From Phycisphaerales bacterium (GTDB lineage Bacteria; Planctomycetota; Phycisphaerae; Phycisphaerales; UBA1924): a DNA stretch of 64,000 bases. The DNA is taken from positions 248,001 to 312,000 of the forward strand of contig JAJDDO010000026.1 of NCBI GenBank assembly GCA_029260265.1. Direction: 5' to 3'. Below the pieces are notes generated by a model. It did not search any database, was not told where the DNA came from, and worked only from the letters and a program-made list of their open reading frames with translations. This document shows, piece after piece, positions 18,511 through 26,945 of the stretch (within the stretch, counting starts at the first letter, position 1; every line of letters starts with the position of its first letter). A program made the position numbers and the translations under genes.

Positions 18511-18538
18511 TTGACATGTGGGTTTGGGGGGCTATGGT
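18511..18538 (+). promoter_or_regulatory. Sigma70-like promoter of the DEAD-box helicase gene
   Basis: TTGACA (18511-18516) and TATGGT (18533-18538) are 16 bases apart. Transcription from here would leave a 5' leader of roughly 140 nt before the helicase ATG, with TTCCGG/CCGGAA inverted repeats in it. Long structured leaders are typical of cold-induced RNA helicase genes, but that regulation is inference here. Confidence 0.5.
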
Positions 18539-18683
18539 TCTGGGCTCTGTGGACTATCGGGATCACGGGGTGCTTATTCTGCCGGTGCTCGCCGGGTACG
18601 CCAAGTGCGTCCGTTGACATTCCGGTTTTCGCGGGCCGCCCGATTGCCCGAATAGTGTCCGGAATACGAGAAAAGAACAATTT

Positions 18684-20285
18684 ATGAAGTTTTCAGAACT
18701 GGGGCTCAATGAGTCCATCGTTCGCGCGGTTGCCGCCAAGGGGTACGATACTCCTACGCCGATCCAAGCGTTGTCTATCCCCGAGGCCCTCAATGGTCGC
18801 GATGTTCTTGGCTGTGCGCAGACTGGTACGGGTAAGACCTGTGCGTTTGCGTTGCCGATTTTGCATCGGCTTGCGGAGCAGGGGAATGGGAAGGGCTCGA
18901 ATCGTCGGGCGGGGTATGGGCGTCCGCCTCGGGCGTTGGTGCTTTGTCCTACGCGTGAGTTGGCGATGCAGATATACGAGAGCTTTGTCGGGTACGGCAA
19001 GCACTTGCAGCTTCGTCATGCGGTGGTCTTTGGTGGCGTGAACCAGCGGAGTCAGGTGCGTGCGTTGCGTGATGGTGTGGATGTGCTGGTGGCGACGCCT
19101 GGGCGTCTGCATGATCTGATTGATCAGGGGCATATTGACCTGAGCCGGGTCGAGGTGCTTGTGCTTGATGAGGCGGACCGGATGCTGGACATGGGGTTCA
19201 TCCACGACATCCGCAAGGTTGTTGAGATTATTCCTGACGAGCGTCAGACGCTGTTCTTTTCGGCGACGGTCTCGAAGGATATTCGTCGTCTTGCGGATCG
19301 GATTCTAAATGATCCGGCGAGCGTAGAGACCGCTCCGGAATCAACGACGGTCGAGTTGATCGCGCAGAAGATCTACATGGTCGAGAAGGCGAACAAGCCG
19401 GAACTGCTTGAGCGGATTCTTGGCGGGCGTGAGGTCGAGCGGGCGTTGGTGTTTACGCGGACCAAGTATGGCGCGGACAAGCTTGTGAAGGCTTTGCGTC
19501 GGGACCATGTGAACGCTGAGGCGATTCATGGCGATAAGTCGCAGAACGCGCGGACGCGGACGATGAAGCGGTTTAAGTCTGGCGGTACGCGGATTCTGAT
19601 CGCGACGGATATCGCATCGCGTGGTATTGATGTTGATGAGATCACGCATGTGATTAACTATGACATGCCGATTGACTCGGAGACCTATGTGCACCGGATC
19701 GGGCGGACGGCTCGTGCGGGTGCGAGCGGGATCGCGATTTCGTTCTGTGATCATGACGAGATGGGCAAGTACCGCTCGGTAGAGCGTCGGACCAAGATCA
19801 AGATTGAGGTCGGGCTGGATCATGATGATCTGACCTTCGAGGCGCCGGCTGGACGCGGCGGCGGGGGTGCGAAGCACGGCGGTTCACGCAAGCGCTTCGG
19901 CGGCGGAAGCGGCGGGGGGCGTTCGCGTCGACCGGCGGGGAATGGCCGATCTTCGGCGTCGAATGAGCGTCCGACGCGCAGCGAACGCACCGAGCGTCCT
20001 GCACGCGGCGAGCGCGCAGAATACGGCGAGCGTCAGAACACACGCAGCGGTGGCAAAAAGAAGGGCAAGGCGAACCAGTCGAGCGAGGGTTCGTTCCCGT
20101 ATGCTGAGCCGAAGCCCAAGGCTAAGAAGCCAAAGGTCAAGGGGAAGGGCAAGCCGAACCCTGTTGGGAAGAAGAAGGTGAAGGTAAAGAAGGGCAACGG
20201 GTATCCACGGACGCCGGCGGGTGCGCCTGGGACGGGCGTGCGGCAGAAGAAGGCCACGGAGCGGAAGGCTGCGGGCGGCTGGTGA
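18684..20285 (+). CDS. DEAD-box ATP-dependent RNA helicase (RhlE-like)
   Basis: 533 residues. The two RecA-like lobes span about 1-370: Q-motif region (FSELGLNESIVRAV, TPTPIQ), motif I AQTGTGKT, motif Ia PTRELA, motif II DEAD, motif III SAT, ATDIASRGIDVD and HRIGRTAR. It unwinds RNA for ribosome assembly or mRNA turnover. The remaining 160 residues are a disordered basic tail: first Gly/Arg/Ser/Glu-rich, then Lys/Pro-rich, ending in KKATERKAAGGW. The tail is long compared with E. coli RhlE and likely gives unspecific RNA binding. A strong terminator follows the stop. Confidence 0.95.
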   Translation: MKFSELGLNESIVRAVAAKGYDTPTPIQALSIPEALNGRDVLGCAQTGTGKTCAFALPILHRLAEQGNGKGSNRRAGYGRPPRALVLCPTRELAMQIYESFVGYGKHLQLRHAVVFGGVNQRSQVRALRDGVDVLVATPGRLHDLIDQGHIDLSRVEVLVLDEADRMLDMGFIHDIRKVVEIIPDERQTLFFSATVSKDIRRLADRILNDPASVETAPESTTVELIAQKIYMVEKANKPELLERILGGREVERALVFTRTKYGADKLVKALRRDHVNAEAIHGDKSQNARTRTMKRFKSGGTRILIATDIASRGIDVDEITHVINYDMPIDSETYVHRIGRTARAGASGIAISFCDHDEMGKYRSVERRTKIKIEVGLDHDDLTFEAPAGRGGGGAKHGGSRKRFGGGSGGGRSRRPAGNGRSSASNERPTRSERTERPARGERAEYGERQNTRSGGKKKGKANQSSEGSFPYAEPKPKAKKPKVKGKGKPNPVGKKKVKVKKGNGYPRTPAGAPGTGVRQKKATERKAAGGW

Positions 20286-20320
20286 TCTGAGGATTGCTTG
20301 TTCTATGGAAGATTTCGAGG

Positions 20321-20340
20321 CCGCCTTCGGGCGGTTTTTT
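20321..20340 (+). terminator. Intrinsic terminator of the helicase gene
   Basis: CCGCC (20321-20325), loop TTCG, GGCGG (20330-20334), then TTTTTT. A UUCG tetraloop with a U6 run is a textbook terminator. The following 200 bases to 20536 show no gene. Confidence 0.9.
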
Positions 20341-20536
20341 CTATTTGTGAACTTGATGCCCTGTCTCTTGCTTGGATAGTGGAAAGGGATTTGAGATGTT
20401 GGGGGTTTTGGGAGACTTCCATTGTCCTTCGGGTCAAAGGAGGGCGCCGGGGCGTGGCGTTCAGCGCTACTGCGCTAGGGACGGCGAGTAGTGGCACCTG
20501 GAGGGGGAGGCCGTCGGGAGAGGGGTATAGTTTGGT

Positions 20537-21409
20537 ATGGATATTGAATCGGTTGAGCTTGAGAGTAAGCGTCTTTTGGGGCTTTGGGACTTTGGGGAGC
20601 CGCGGGTGAGTGAGGGGCGGTTTGTGCGGTTTGCTCAGCGGGCAGATGAAGCGGGGGATCGTGAACTCGCGGGGATGGCGATGACGCAGATCGCTCGGGC
20701 GATGGGGCTCGATCGGCGTTTCGATGAGGGGGTTGGGCTGATTGAGGCTTTGCGTGATAAGTTCCCGTGTGCGGATGGCGAGTTGGCGGTGCGGATTGAG
20801 CTTGAGCATGGGCGGCTGATGAACTCGTCGGGGATGCGGGAAAGATCGGTTGCATTCTTTGAGTCGGCGTGGAGCATTGCGCAGCGGAGCGGGATTGATG
20901 GGCTCGCGGTGGATGCGGCCCACATGCTCGGGATCGTGTTGCAAGGCGAGGATGGGGATTCATGGAATGAGCGGGCGATGGGGGTGGCGATGTCTTCGGA
21001 TCAGGCGGACGCGAGGCGGTGGCGGGGGGCGCTGTTGAACAATATGGGGTGGTCGGCGCATGCGGGCGGTGCGTATGAGCGTGCGTTGGGGTTGTTTGAG
21101 CAGGCGTTGGAGGCTCGGATTGAGCAGGGAGAGAAGGGGAATATTCGTGTGGCTCGGTGGTGCATTGGGCGGTGCATGCGTTCGTTGGGCAGGTTGGATG
21201 TTGCGTTGTCGATTCAGCGTTCGCTGGAGGGCGATCCTGATGCGGACGGGTATGTTTTTGAGGAGATCGGTGAATGTCTTTTGGGGCAGGGCAGGGCGAA
21301 CGATGCGAAGGTGAGTTTCGCCAAGGCGCACGAGATGCTCTCGGCGGATCCGTGGGTGGTTGCCAACGAGTCGGATCGGTTGGCGCGGCTTGGGGAGTTG
21401 GGCGCCTAA
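20537..21409 (+). CDS. Cytoplasmic TPR-repeat protein of unknown function
   Basis: 290 residues without a signal peptide or membrane helix. Helical hairpins of TPR type are visible, for example around 45-75 (ELAGMAMTQIARAMGLDRRF), 165-200 (RGALLNNMGWSAHAGGAYERALGLFEQAL) and 240-280 (ECLLGQGRANDAKVSFAKAHEML). Such proteins act as protein-binding scaffolds; no partner is suggested by the neighbours. A GAGAGGGG purine block lies about 12 bases before the ATG. It shares a bidirectional terminator with the convergent pdhC gene. Confidence 0.8.
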   Translation: MDIESVELESKRLLGLWDFGEPRVSEGRFVRFAQRADEAGDRELAGMAMTQIARAMGLDRRFDEGVGLIEALRDKFPCADGELAVRIELEHGRLMNSSGMRERSVAFFESAWSIAQRSGIDGLAVDAAHMLGIVLQGEDGDSWNERAMGVAMSSDQADARRWRGALLNNMGWSAHAGGAYERALGLFEQALEARIEQGEKGNIRVARWCIGRCMRSLGRLDVALSIQRSLEGDPDADGYVFEEIGECLLGQGRANDAKVSFAKAHEMLSADPWVVANESDRLARLGELGA

Positions 21410-21410
21410 A

Positions 21411-21432
21411 AAAACGCCCGATATCGGGCGTT
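21411..21432. terminator. Bidirectional terminator between the TPR gene and pdhC
   Basis: AACGCCCG (21413-21420) and CGGGCGTT (21425-21432) pair around ATAT. On the minus strand seven Ts follow, giving pdhC a strong terminator; on the plus strand TTTG follows the stem. Confidence 0.85.
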
Positions 21433-21474
21433 TGTGCTTTGTGCAGTTTATCGAGGTTGTCTATTCAGATTGAT

Positions 21475-23067
21475 TCAGAGCAAGGACTCTGGATTCTGCA
21501 AGGATTCGACGACCTCGGCCAGTGCCAATGCGGCGGTTGCGCCGTCGACCACGCGGTGGTCGCAAGCGAGACTGAGCGGCATGACCTTGGCAACCATTGC
21601 TTGCCCGTCGCGGACGACGACGCCGTCGTAGGCCTTGCCGACAGCGAGGATGGCGACCTCTGGGGCGTTGATGACCGGTGTGGCGTACTTGCCGGCGTGG
21701 GAGCCGACATTGGAGATGGTGAAGGTTGAGCCCATGAGTTGATCGCGTGGGATCGAGCGATCTCGTGCGCTCGCGGCGGTGGCGGCGATGGCTTGGGCGA
21801 GTTCGACGAGGTTCATGCGGTCGGCATCGCGGATGACGGGAACCATGAGGCCGTTCTCGGTGTCGGTGGCGATGCCGAGGTTGACTGCGGAGTATTGGAG
21901 GATTTCTTCGCGTGCGTCGTCGACGATGGCGTTCATGGCGCCAAACTTGGTGGCGAGTGCTCGCGAGACGGCGGCGCAGACGAAGGGCAGGAAGCTGAGC
22001 TTGACGCCGGTCTGGGCGGTGAGGTCTTTGCGGATGGAGTCGATCATGGTGACATCTGCATCATCCATGACGGTGAAGTGGACGGCGGTGTTGACTGATT
22101 CGCGGAGGCGGTTGGCGATGGTTCTGCGGATGCCTTTGAAGGGGATGTGTGCTTCGGCGTGCCCTGGCTGGACCATGCTTTGCTGTGCGGGGTTTGGAAT
22201 TGGTCGGTAGGCGGCGGGGCCTTGGTAGCCGGGGGCTGGGGGGAGACCTTGTTGCGGCATTGGTGGTGCGTAGCCATAGCCCGGAGGGGGAGGCGGCGGT
22301 GCGTAGCCGTAGTGTGGTTGCGGGTAGTAGGGCTGGGGTGGAGGCGGTGCGTATCCGTAGGTGGGTTGTTGCTGGTATGGTTGTTGGTACTGCGGTTGTT
22401 GCTGGTATTGTTGGGGTGCGTAGGAGGGTGCGATTGGTGTGGTTGGAAGGTTGAGCGGGCGGCGGGTTTCGGTCGGGCGTGGTGCTTGTGCTGGCGGTGT
22501 TTGTTGTGGTGGCGGTGTCGATGGGGTTTGCTGGGTTGGGCGAGGCGCGGGGGTTGAGCCGTCTGCGGCGGCGCGGACATCCTTGGCGGTGACGCGGCCG
22601 CCGATGCCGGAGCCGACGACGGTATCGATGGCGACGGAGAGATCGCGGGCGAGGCGGCGGACCGCGGGCGCGGCGAGGGCTTTGCCTTCGGTGGTGGTCA
22701 TGCCCGGTGTGTGATCGGACATCTGGCCGACGACTGAGCCTTGATCTTCTGGGCGTTCATCTTCTTTGGATGGTGCGGCGGGTGTCGGGGCGGCGGGCGT
22801 TTGGTTTGCATCGGGTTCGTAGGTGACGAAAGGTGCGCCGACTTTGATGGTGTCGCCGTCGTTGCCGTGGAGGATTTTGATGGTGCCCGCGCGTGGTGAT
22901 GGGACTTCGACGAGTGCTTTGTCGGTTTCCATCTCGGCGATGATTTCGAGTTCGCCTACGGTGTCGCCTTGCTTGACGGTCCATTTGATGAGTTCTGCTT
23001 CTTCGAGCCCTTCTCCGAGGTCGGGGAGGATGAAGATGTTTGGATCTGATGAAACTTTGCCGGCCAT
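21475..23067 (-). CDS. pdhC: Pyruvate dehydrogenase complex E2, dihydrolipoyl acetyltransferase
   Basis: 530 residues. One lipoyl domain at about 10-88 with the lipoylated Lys50 in METDKALVEV; a peripheral-subunit-binding domain at about 131-165 (APAVRRLARDL…GGRVTAKDV); and a catalytic trimer domain from about 305 ending with the active-site DHRVVDG. The acetyl group is passed from E1 via lipoate to CoA. The linker between the last two domains (about 170-300) is unusual: it is rich in Pro, Gln and Tyr with repeated YGYAPPPP units, rather than the common Ala-Pro linker. It closes the operon E1alpha, small gene, E1beta, E2. E3 is not in the window. Confidence 0.93.
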   Translation of the reverse strand: MAGKVSSDPNIFILPDLGEGLEEAELIKWTVKQGDTVGELEIIAEMETDKALVEVPSPRAGTIKILHGNDGDTIKVGAPFVTYEPDANQTPAAPTPAAPSKEDERPEDQGSVVGQMSDHTPGMTTTEGKALAAPAVRRLARDLSVAIDTVVGSGIGGRVTAKDVRAAADGSTPAPRPTQQTPSTPPPQQTPPAQAPRPTETRRPLNLPTTPIAPSYAPQQYQQQPQYQQPYQQQPTYGYAPPPPQPYYPQPHYGYAPPPPPPGYGYAPPMPQQGLPPAPGYQGPAAYRPIPNPAQQSMVQPGHAEAHIPFKGIRRTIANRLRESVNTAVHFTVMDDADVTMIDSIRKDLTAQTGVKLSFLPFVCAAVSRALATKFGAMNAIVDDAREEILQYSAVNLGIATDTENGLMVPVIRDADRMNLVELAQAIAATAASARDRSIPRDQLMGSTFTISNVGSHAGKYATPVINAPEVAILAVGKAYDGVVVRDGQAMVAKVMPLSLACDHRVVDGATAALALAEVVESLQNPESLL

Positions 23068-23143
23068 ATGTTTGTTCCTCTTGACCGCGTCGTGCGGTGG
23101 TTGGGGAGTGTGCGGTGATTATTGGTTCAAGCGGTCGTTGGTT

Positions 23144-24118
23144 CTAGTACGCGAGGCATTCGGTGATGCCTTTGAGGATTCTAGGTGCTTCGGGGAGGTA
23201 TTCGTTTTCGAGTTTGTAGTACGGCATGATTGTATCGAAGCCTGTGACGCGTTGGACGGGGGCTTCGAGACTGAGGAAGCATTCTTCCATGACGCGGGCG
23301 GCGATTTCGGCGCCCATTCCGCCGGTGAGTGGTGCTTCGTGGACGATGACGCATCGTCCGGTTTTGTTGACAGATTCGGCGATGGTGTCCATGTCGAAGG
23401 GGTAGATGGATCGGAGGTCGATGAGTTCGACGGAGACATCTTCGGGGAGGTTGTCGATGGCTTCGAGGCATTGGAAGAGGGTTGCGCCCCAGGTGACGAC
23501 GGTGAGGTTTTCGCCTTCGGAGACGACCTTGGCTTGGCCGATCGGGATGGTGTAGTGCTCGTCGGGGACTTCTTCTTTGAAGGTTCGGTAGACGCGTTTG
23601 GGCTCGAAGAAGATGACAGGATCGGGGTCTGCGATGGCGCTGAGGAGGAGGCCTTTGGCGTCGTAGGGGGTGGAGGGCATGACGACTTTGATGCCTGGGG
23701 AGTGGGCGTAGATGGCTTCGGGGGAATCGGAGTGGAGTTCGGGGGCGTGGATGCCGCCGCCGACGGGGACGCGGACGGTCATGGGGACAGTGACGGCGGA
23801 GCGAGTGCGTGTGCGCATGCGTGCGGCGTGGTTGACGAGTTGGTCGTATGCCGGTCCAAGGAAGCCTTCGAACTGGATTTCCGGGATGGCTTTCATCCCG
23901 GCAATGGCGAGGCCGATGGCGGTTCCCATGATGCCGGATTCGTCGAGCGGTGTGTCGACGACGCGGTCTTTGCCGTGGGTGGCTTGGAGTCCATCGGTGG
24001 CGCGGAAGACGCCGCCGTTGAGCCCGATGTCTTCGCCGAGCAGGATGATGTCGGGGTCTGCGGCGAGTGCTTGGTCGAGGGTCGAAGTGATTGCTCCGAC
24101 GAGTGTTCGTTCTGCCAT
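23144..24118 (-). CDS. pdhB: Pyruvate dehydrogenase E1 component, beta subunit
   Basis: 324 residues of the transketolase-like beta subunit. Motifs: ILLGEDIGLNGGVFRAT (with the catalytic-type Glu), RVVDTPLDESGIMGTAIGLA, PEIQFEGFLGPAYDQLVNHAA, and GGIHAPELHSDSPEA. Together with the alpha subunit it decarboxylates pyruvate using thiamine diphosphate. A branched-chain 2-oxoacid role cannot be excluded from sequence alone. It follows the small unknown gene by 13 bases and precedes pdhC. Confidence 0.92.
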   Translation of the reverse strand: MAERTLVGAITSTLDQALAADPDIILLGEDIGLNGGVFRATDGLQATHGKDRVVDTPLDESGIMGTAIGLAIAGMKAIPEIQFEGFLGPAYDQLVNHAARMRTRTRSAVTVPMTVRVPVGGGIHAPELHSDSPEAIYAHSPGIKVVMPSTPYDAKGLLLSAIADPDPVIFFEPKRVYRTFKEEVPDEHYTIPIGQAKVVSEGENLTVVTWGATLFQCLEAIDNLPEDVSVELIDLRSIYPFDMDTIAESVNKTGRCVIVHEAPLTGGMGAEIAARVMEECFLSLEAPVQRVTGFDTIMPYYKLENEYLPEAPRILKGITECLAY

Positions 24119-24131
24119 GAGGGTTCTCCGT

Positions 24132-24392
24132 TTATCCAGCGGCGGCTGCGGTTGCGGCGGTCTGGTCGGTGGTGTTCTGGTCTTCTGCGGCGAGGATTGC
24201 TTCGAGGCTGTTGGGCATTGCGGAGTTGAGGAGGTCGGCGGCGTTCTCGGCGGTCATGTTCACCTTGAGCTTGGTTGAGCGCCCGCTGATTTCAATCATG
24301 CATTGGGTAGGTCCTTTGGGGTGGATCGCTTTGACATAGACCGCGTTGATGAACTGTGGCCTGCCCTTTGTGTCATCGAAACGGACAAGCAT
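24132..24392 (-). CDS. Small protein of unknown function inside the pdh operon
   Basis: 86 residues. Its ATG overlaps the stop of E1alpha (TAATG), so it is translated by coupling. The first 55 residues look like a small beta-rich domain (LVRFDDTKGRPQFINAVYVKAIH, then CMIEISGRSTKLKV), followed by a helix (TAENAADLLNSA) and a Thr/Ala-rich tail. The layout reminds me of FlbD-like small proteins, but the match is too weak to name it. Genes for E1alpha and E1beta are usually adjacent, so the insertion is unusual. Confidence 0.75.
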   Translation of the reverse strand: MLVRFDDTKGRPQFINAVYVKAIHPKGPTQCMIEISGRSTKLKVNMTAENAADLLNSAMPNSLEAILAAEDQNTTDQTAATAAAAG

Positions 24393-25522
24393 TAGTGGGT
24401 CTCCGCGTGTTGTGCGTTGAGCCCGATCTGTGAGGGGTTTCGTCCGATGGAGGTTGTCCGCATGGTGTCGCGTTGGATCTGGAGGTCGCCGGGGATCTCG
24501 GCGTACATGTCGTCGAAGAACTCGTCGCTGGTCGGGGTCGAAACGGAGATGGCGGCATCGACGACTTCCTTGACGATGGTCTTGGCGCGGGATTCGAGTT
24601 CTTCTTGCTTTGCATCGTCCCAGACGCCGACGGATTCCATGTACTTGCGGGTGCGGATGAGTGGGTCTTTGCCGAGCCATGCGTCGACTTCTTTTTGGTC
24701 GCGGTAGCGTCGGGCATCGTCGGCGGTGGTGTGGTCTGCGAGGCGGTAGGTGACGCCTTCGATGAAGGAGGGGCCGCCGCCTTTGATGGCGCGGTTGCGT
24801 GCGTCTTGGGTTGCTTTGTAGACGGCGAAGATGTCGTTGCCGTCGACCTGGATGGTGGGCATGTCGTAGGCGAGTGCTTTTTGGGCGACGGTTGCCGAGT
24901 TCATTTGTTGTTCACGCGGCAGCGAGATCGCCCAGGAGTTGTTCTGGCAGTAGAAGATGGTGGGGACCTGCATAACGGAGGCGAAGTTCATCGCGTTGTG
25001 GAAGTCGCCTTCGGAAGTGGCGCCGTCGCCGAAGTAGGTGATGACGGCGTGGTTCTTCTGCTTGCGTTGTTTCATCGCCCAGGCGATGCCGGTGGCGTGG
25101 AGCATGTGGGTGCCGATGGGCACGGAGAGCGGGGTGATGTTGACGCCTTGGGGGAACTTTGATCCGCGTTCGTCGCCCATCCAGTATTGGATGACATAGT
25201 GCATGGGCATGCCGTGCATGAAGAGAGCAGCGTTTTCGCGGTATGATGGGACGACCCAGTCGTTGCCCTTGACCATGGCGAGTGCGGAGCCGACGGCGTT
25301 TGCTTCCTGGCCTTTGTTCTGTGGGTAGGTGCCCATGCGTCCGGAGCGTTGGAGCTTGAAGGCGATCTCGTCGAGTTCGCGGCAGATGCGCATCTGCTCG
25401 TAGAGGTAGACAACTTGCTCATCGGAGAGGGTGTCTTTGGCGAGTTTTTTATCGAGTTTGCCGTCCTCGTCGAGGATTTGGAGGTGCTCGATTTTGGCTT
25501 CATAGACCGTATGGTGGGGCAT
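24392..25522 (-). CDS. pdhA: Pyruvate dehydrogenase E1 component, alpha subunit
   Basis: 376 residues. The thiamine-diphosphate motif runs from GDGATSEGDFHNAMNFA to the closing CQNNSWAIS. GRMGTYPQNKGQEAN and the phosphorylation-loop-like RLADHTTADDARRYR are also typical. It forms the heterotetramer with the beta subunit encoded two genes on. The start ATG 25522 has AGAGGA six bases upstream; the frame extends to 25555 without such a site. It is the first gene of the pdh operon. Confidence 0.93.
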   Translation of the reverse strand: MPHHTVYEAKIEHLQILDEDGKLDKKLAKDTLSDEQVVYLYEQMRICRELDEIAFKLQRSGRMGTYPQNKGQEANAVGSALAMVKGNDWVVPSYRENAALFMHGMPMHYVIQYWMGDERGSKFPQGVNITPLSVPIGTHMLHATGIAWAMKQRKQKNHAVITYFGDGATSEGDFHNAMNFASVMQVPTIFYCQNNSWAISLPREQQMNSATVAQKALAYDMPTIQVDGNDIFAVYKATQDARNRAIKGGGPSFIEGVTYRLADHTTADDARRYRDQKEVDAWLGKDPLIRTRKYMESVGVWDDAKQEELESRAKTIVKEVVDAAISVSTPTSDEFFDDMYAEIPGDLQIQRDTMRTTSIGRNPSQIGLNAQHAETH

Positions 25523-25674
25523 GGGTATTCCTCTGGCGAGTCTCGAACAGTGCAAAGAGCGGACAATGATCGCGCTCCGTCGTGAATGAACCCGGCGGGC
25601 GATAAAAACGCCTTCCGATGGGGTAGGGGAGTATAGGTGAGGAGTTGGCGGGGGTCTCGTTTGGTTGGAGCCGG

Positions 25675-26862
25675 TTAGAAGCGTTTGAGGACGAAGAAAC
25701 TGACGGCAGCGGCTACCAGAATGCCGATTCCAGCGATGGCGCCCACGACAAGCAAGAGCCCTTTCCCGGGGGTGTGTTGGAAGACCGACAAGGCGGGGTA
25801 TTCTGGCGGGGATGAAGTCTCTTGCCAGTCGTTCCAGAAATCGGGGTGGGTGTCGGGGTGTTGCTCGAGTTCGAGGCGTTGAATGGCGTAGGCGTTGCGT
25901 TGCAAGACCCAGTCATCTGCTTCTGCTCGGGCTTGGGTGTAAAAGTCCTCGACCATACTCCTGTACTCGGTTTCAATGCCGACCACGGACGGAGCGTGGT
26001 CGAGAAGTTCATAATCGATGTTTGGATGAAGTGAACGGTGTCCGGCATCAATGAGTTCACGGACACGGATCATGCAGAGATTTGCCAAGACCGCGTCGTT
26101 CTGGTCGCCGAGGGCGAATGCAAGTGCGTAGTACACATCGATTCTCTGCCAAGCATTGCCCAATGCGATCAGACCCATGAGACCTTTGGCGGCGTCCTCA
26201 TGTCCAAGTGAGGCGAGTTTATTGTTTCGACTGCCATACAAAGCGTTGTATCCATCGATGTGGTGAATAAGTGATTGGCCGTTGAATGGTTCTGCATCAT
26301 CTAGTTTTAGGATCCAATCGATGGCGAGCAGCTGGTAGCGTTCTCGGCCGAAGTGGGCGTCGGGGTTGAGTTCGATGGCGGCGGCGATGAGGTCGCGGGA
26401 ACGGTGGGCATCGGCCATGTCGTCGCGATCGGCGCCGGTCTTGAGCCAGCGGTGGATGTGGAAGGTGCCGAGGTTGGCGAGGTAGCGGTATTCGTGGTTG
26501 GCGAGGTGGTCGTTGTGGGGGGCGAGGACGGTGAGGGTGTCGAGCATGGCTCGTTTTTTGGCCATCCATTCGATTGCTTCATCTGGTCGCCCGAGGCGGT
26601 CGCAGGCGACGGCGGCGTCGTCGTAGAGGTCGAGGTTGTCGGGGACGGCTTCAACTTCGGCTGATACACGCTGAAGGCGCATTTCGTAGTAGAGGGGAGG
26701 GAAGCGGTCGAAGCGTCCGGTGATGATCTCGGTGATGCCGGGCAGCCCGTCGGCTTCGGCCTTGAGGGTGTCGCGATCCCAGAGGCAGGCGTTGGCGCGA
26801 GATGCGAAGACTGCCGAGATCAGGATCGTGCAGAATAGGAAAAGTTGGAGGATATGGCGCAT
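25675..26862 (-). CDS. Exported, membrane-anchored helical (TPR-like) protein
   Basis: 395 residues. A signal peptide (about 1-25, ending SRANA) is followed by CLWDRDTLKAEADGLPG and ITGRFDRFPPLYYEMR, a start I have seen in a family of TPR-like proteins in planctomycetes and related bacteria. The middle is helical with TPR-like periodicity. A hydrophobic helix near 368-392 and VLKRF close the protein, so it should be exported and anchored at its C-terminus. Function unknown. It lies downstream of the acyl-CoA dehydrogenase gene but behind a strong terminator. Confidence 0.7.
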   Translation of the reverse strand: MRHILQLFLFCTILISAVFASRANACLWDRDTLKAEADGLPGITEIITGRFDRFPPLYYEMRLQRVSAEVEAVPDNLDLYDDAAVACDRLGRPDEAIEWMAKKRAMLDTLTVLAPHNDHLANHEYRYLANLGTFHIHRWLKTGADRDDMADAHRSRDLIAAAIELNPDAHFGRERYQLLAIDWILKLDDAEPFNGQSLIHHIDGYNALYGSRNNKLASLGHEDAAKGLMGLIALGNAWQRIDVYYALAFALGDQNDAVLANLCMIRVRELIDAGHRSLHPNIDYELLDHAPSVVGIETEYRSMVEDFYTQARAEADDWVLQRNAYAIQRLELEQHPDTHPDFWNDWQETSSPPEYPALSVFQHTPGKGLLLVVGAIAGIGILVAAAVSFFVLKRF

Positions 26863-26891
26863 GGGTGTCCCCTTTCCGTGTGAGTATACGG

Positions 26892-26918
26892 AAAAAACGC
26901 CGGGGAGTTCCCGGCGTT
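26892..26918 (-). terminator. Intrinsic terminator of the acyl-CoA dehydrogenase gene
   Basis: ACGCCGGG (26897-26904) and CCCGGCGT (26910-26917) form the stem; on the minus strand it runs into TTTTTTCC. It ends the acyl-CoA degradation transcription unit. Confidence 0.85.
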
Positions 26919-26945
26919 TGTGGAAGGTGAGTTGGTGCTTGGCGA

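Noticed and set aside
18484-18687. Open frame of 67 codons before the helicase
   Set aside because: Gly/Trp-rich and overlapping the promoter and leader; more likely chance.
22044-22580. Frames on both strands across the E2 linker region
   Set aside because: The low-complexity repeat keeps several frames open; only the E2 frame is supported by flanking domains.
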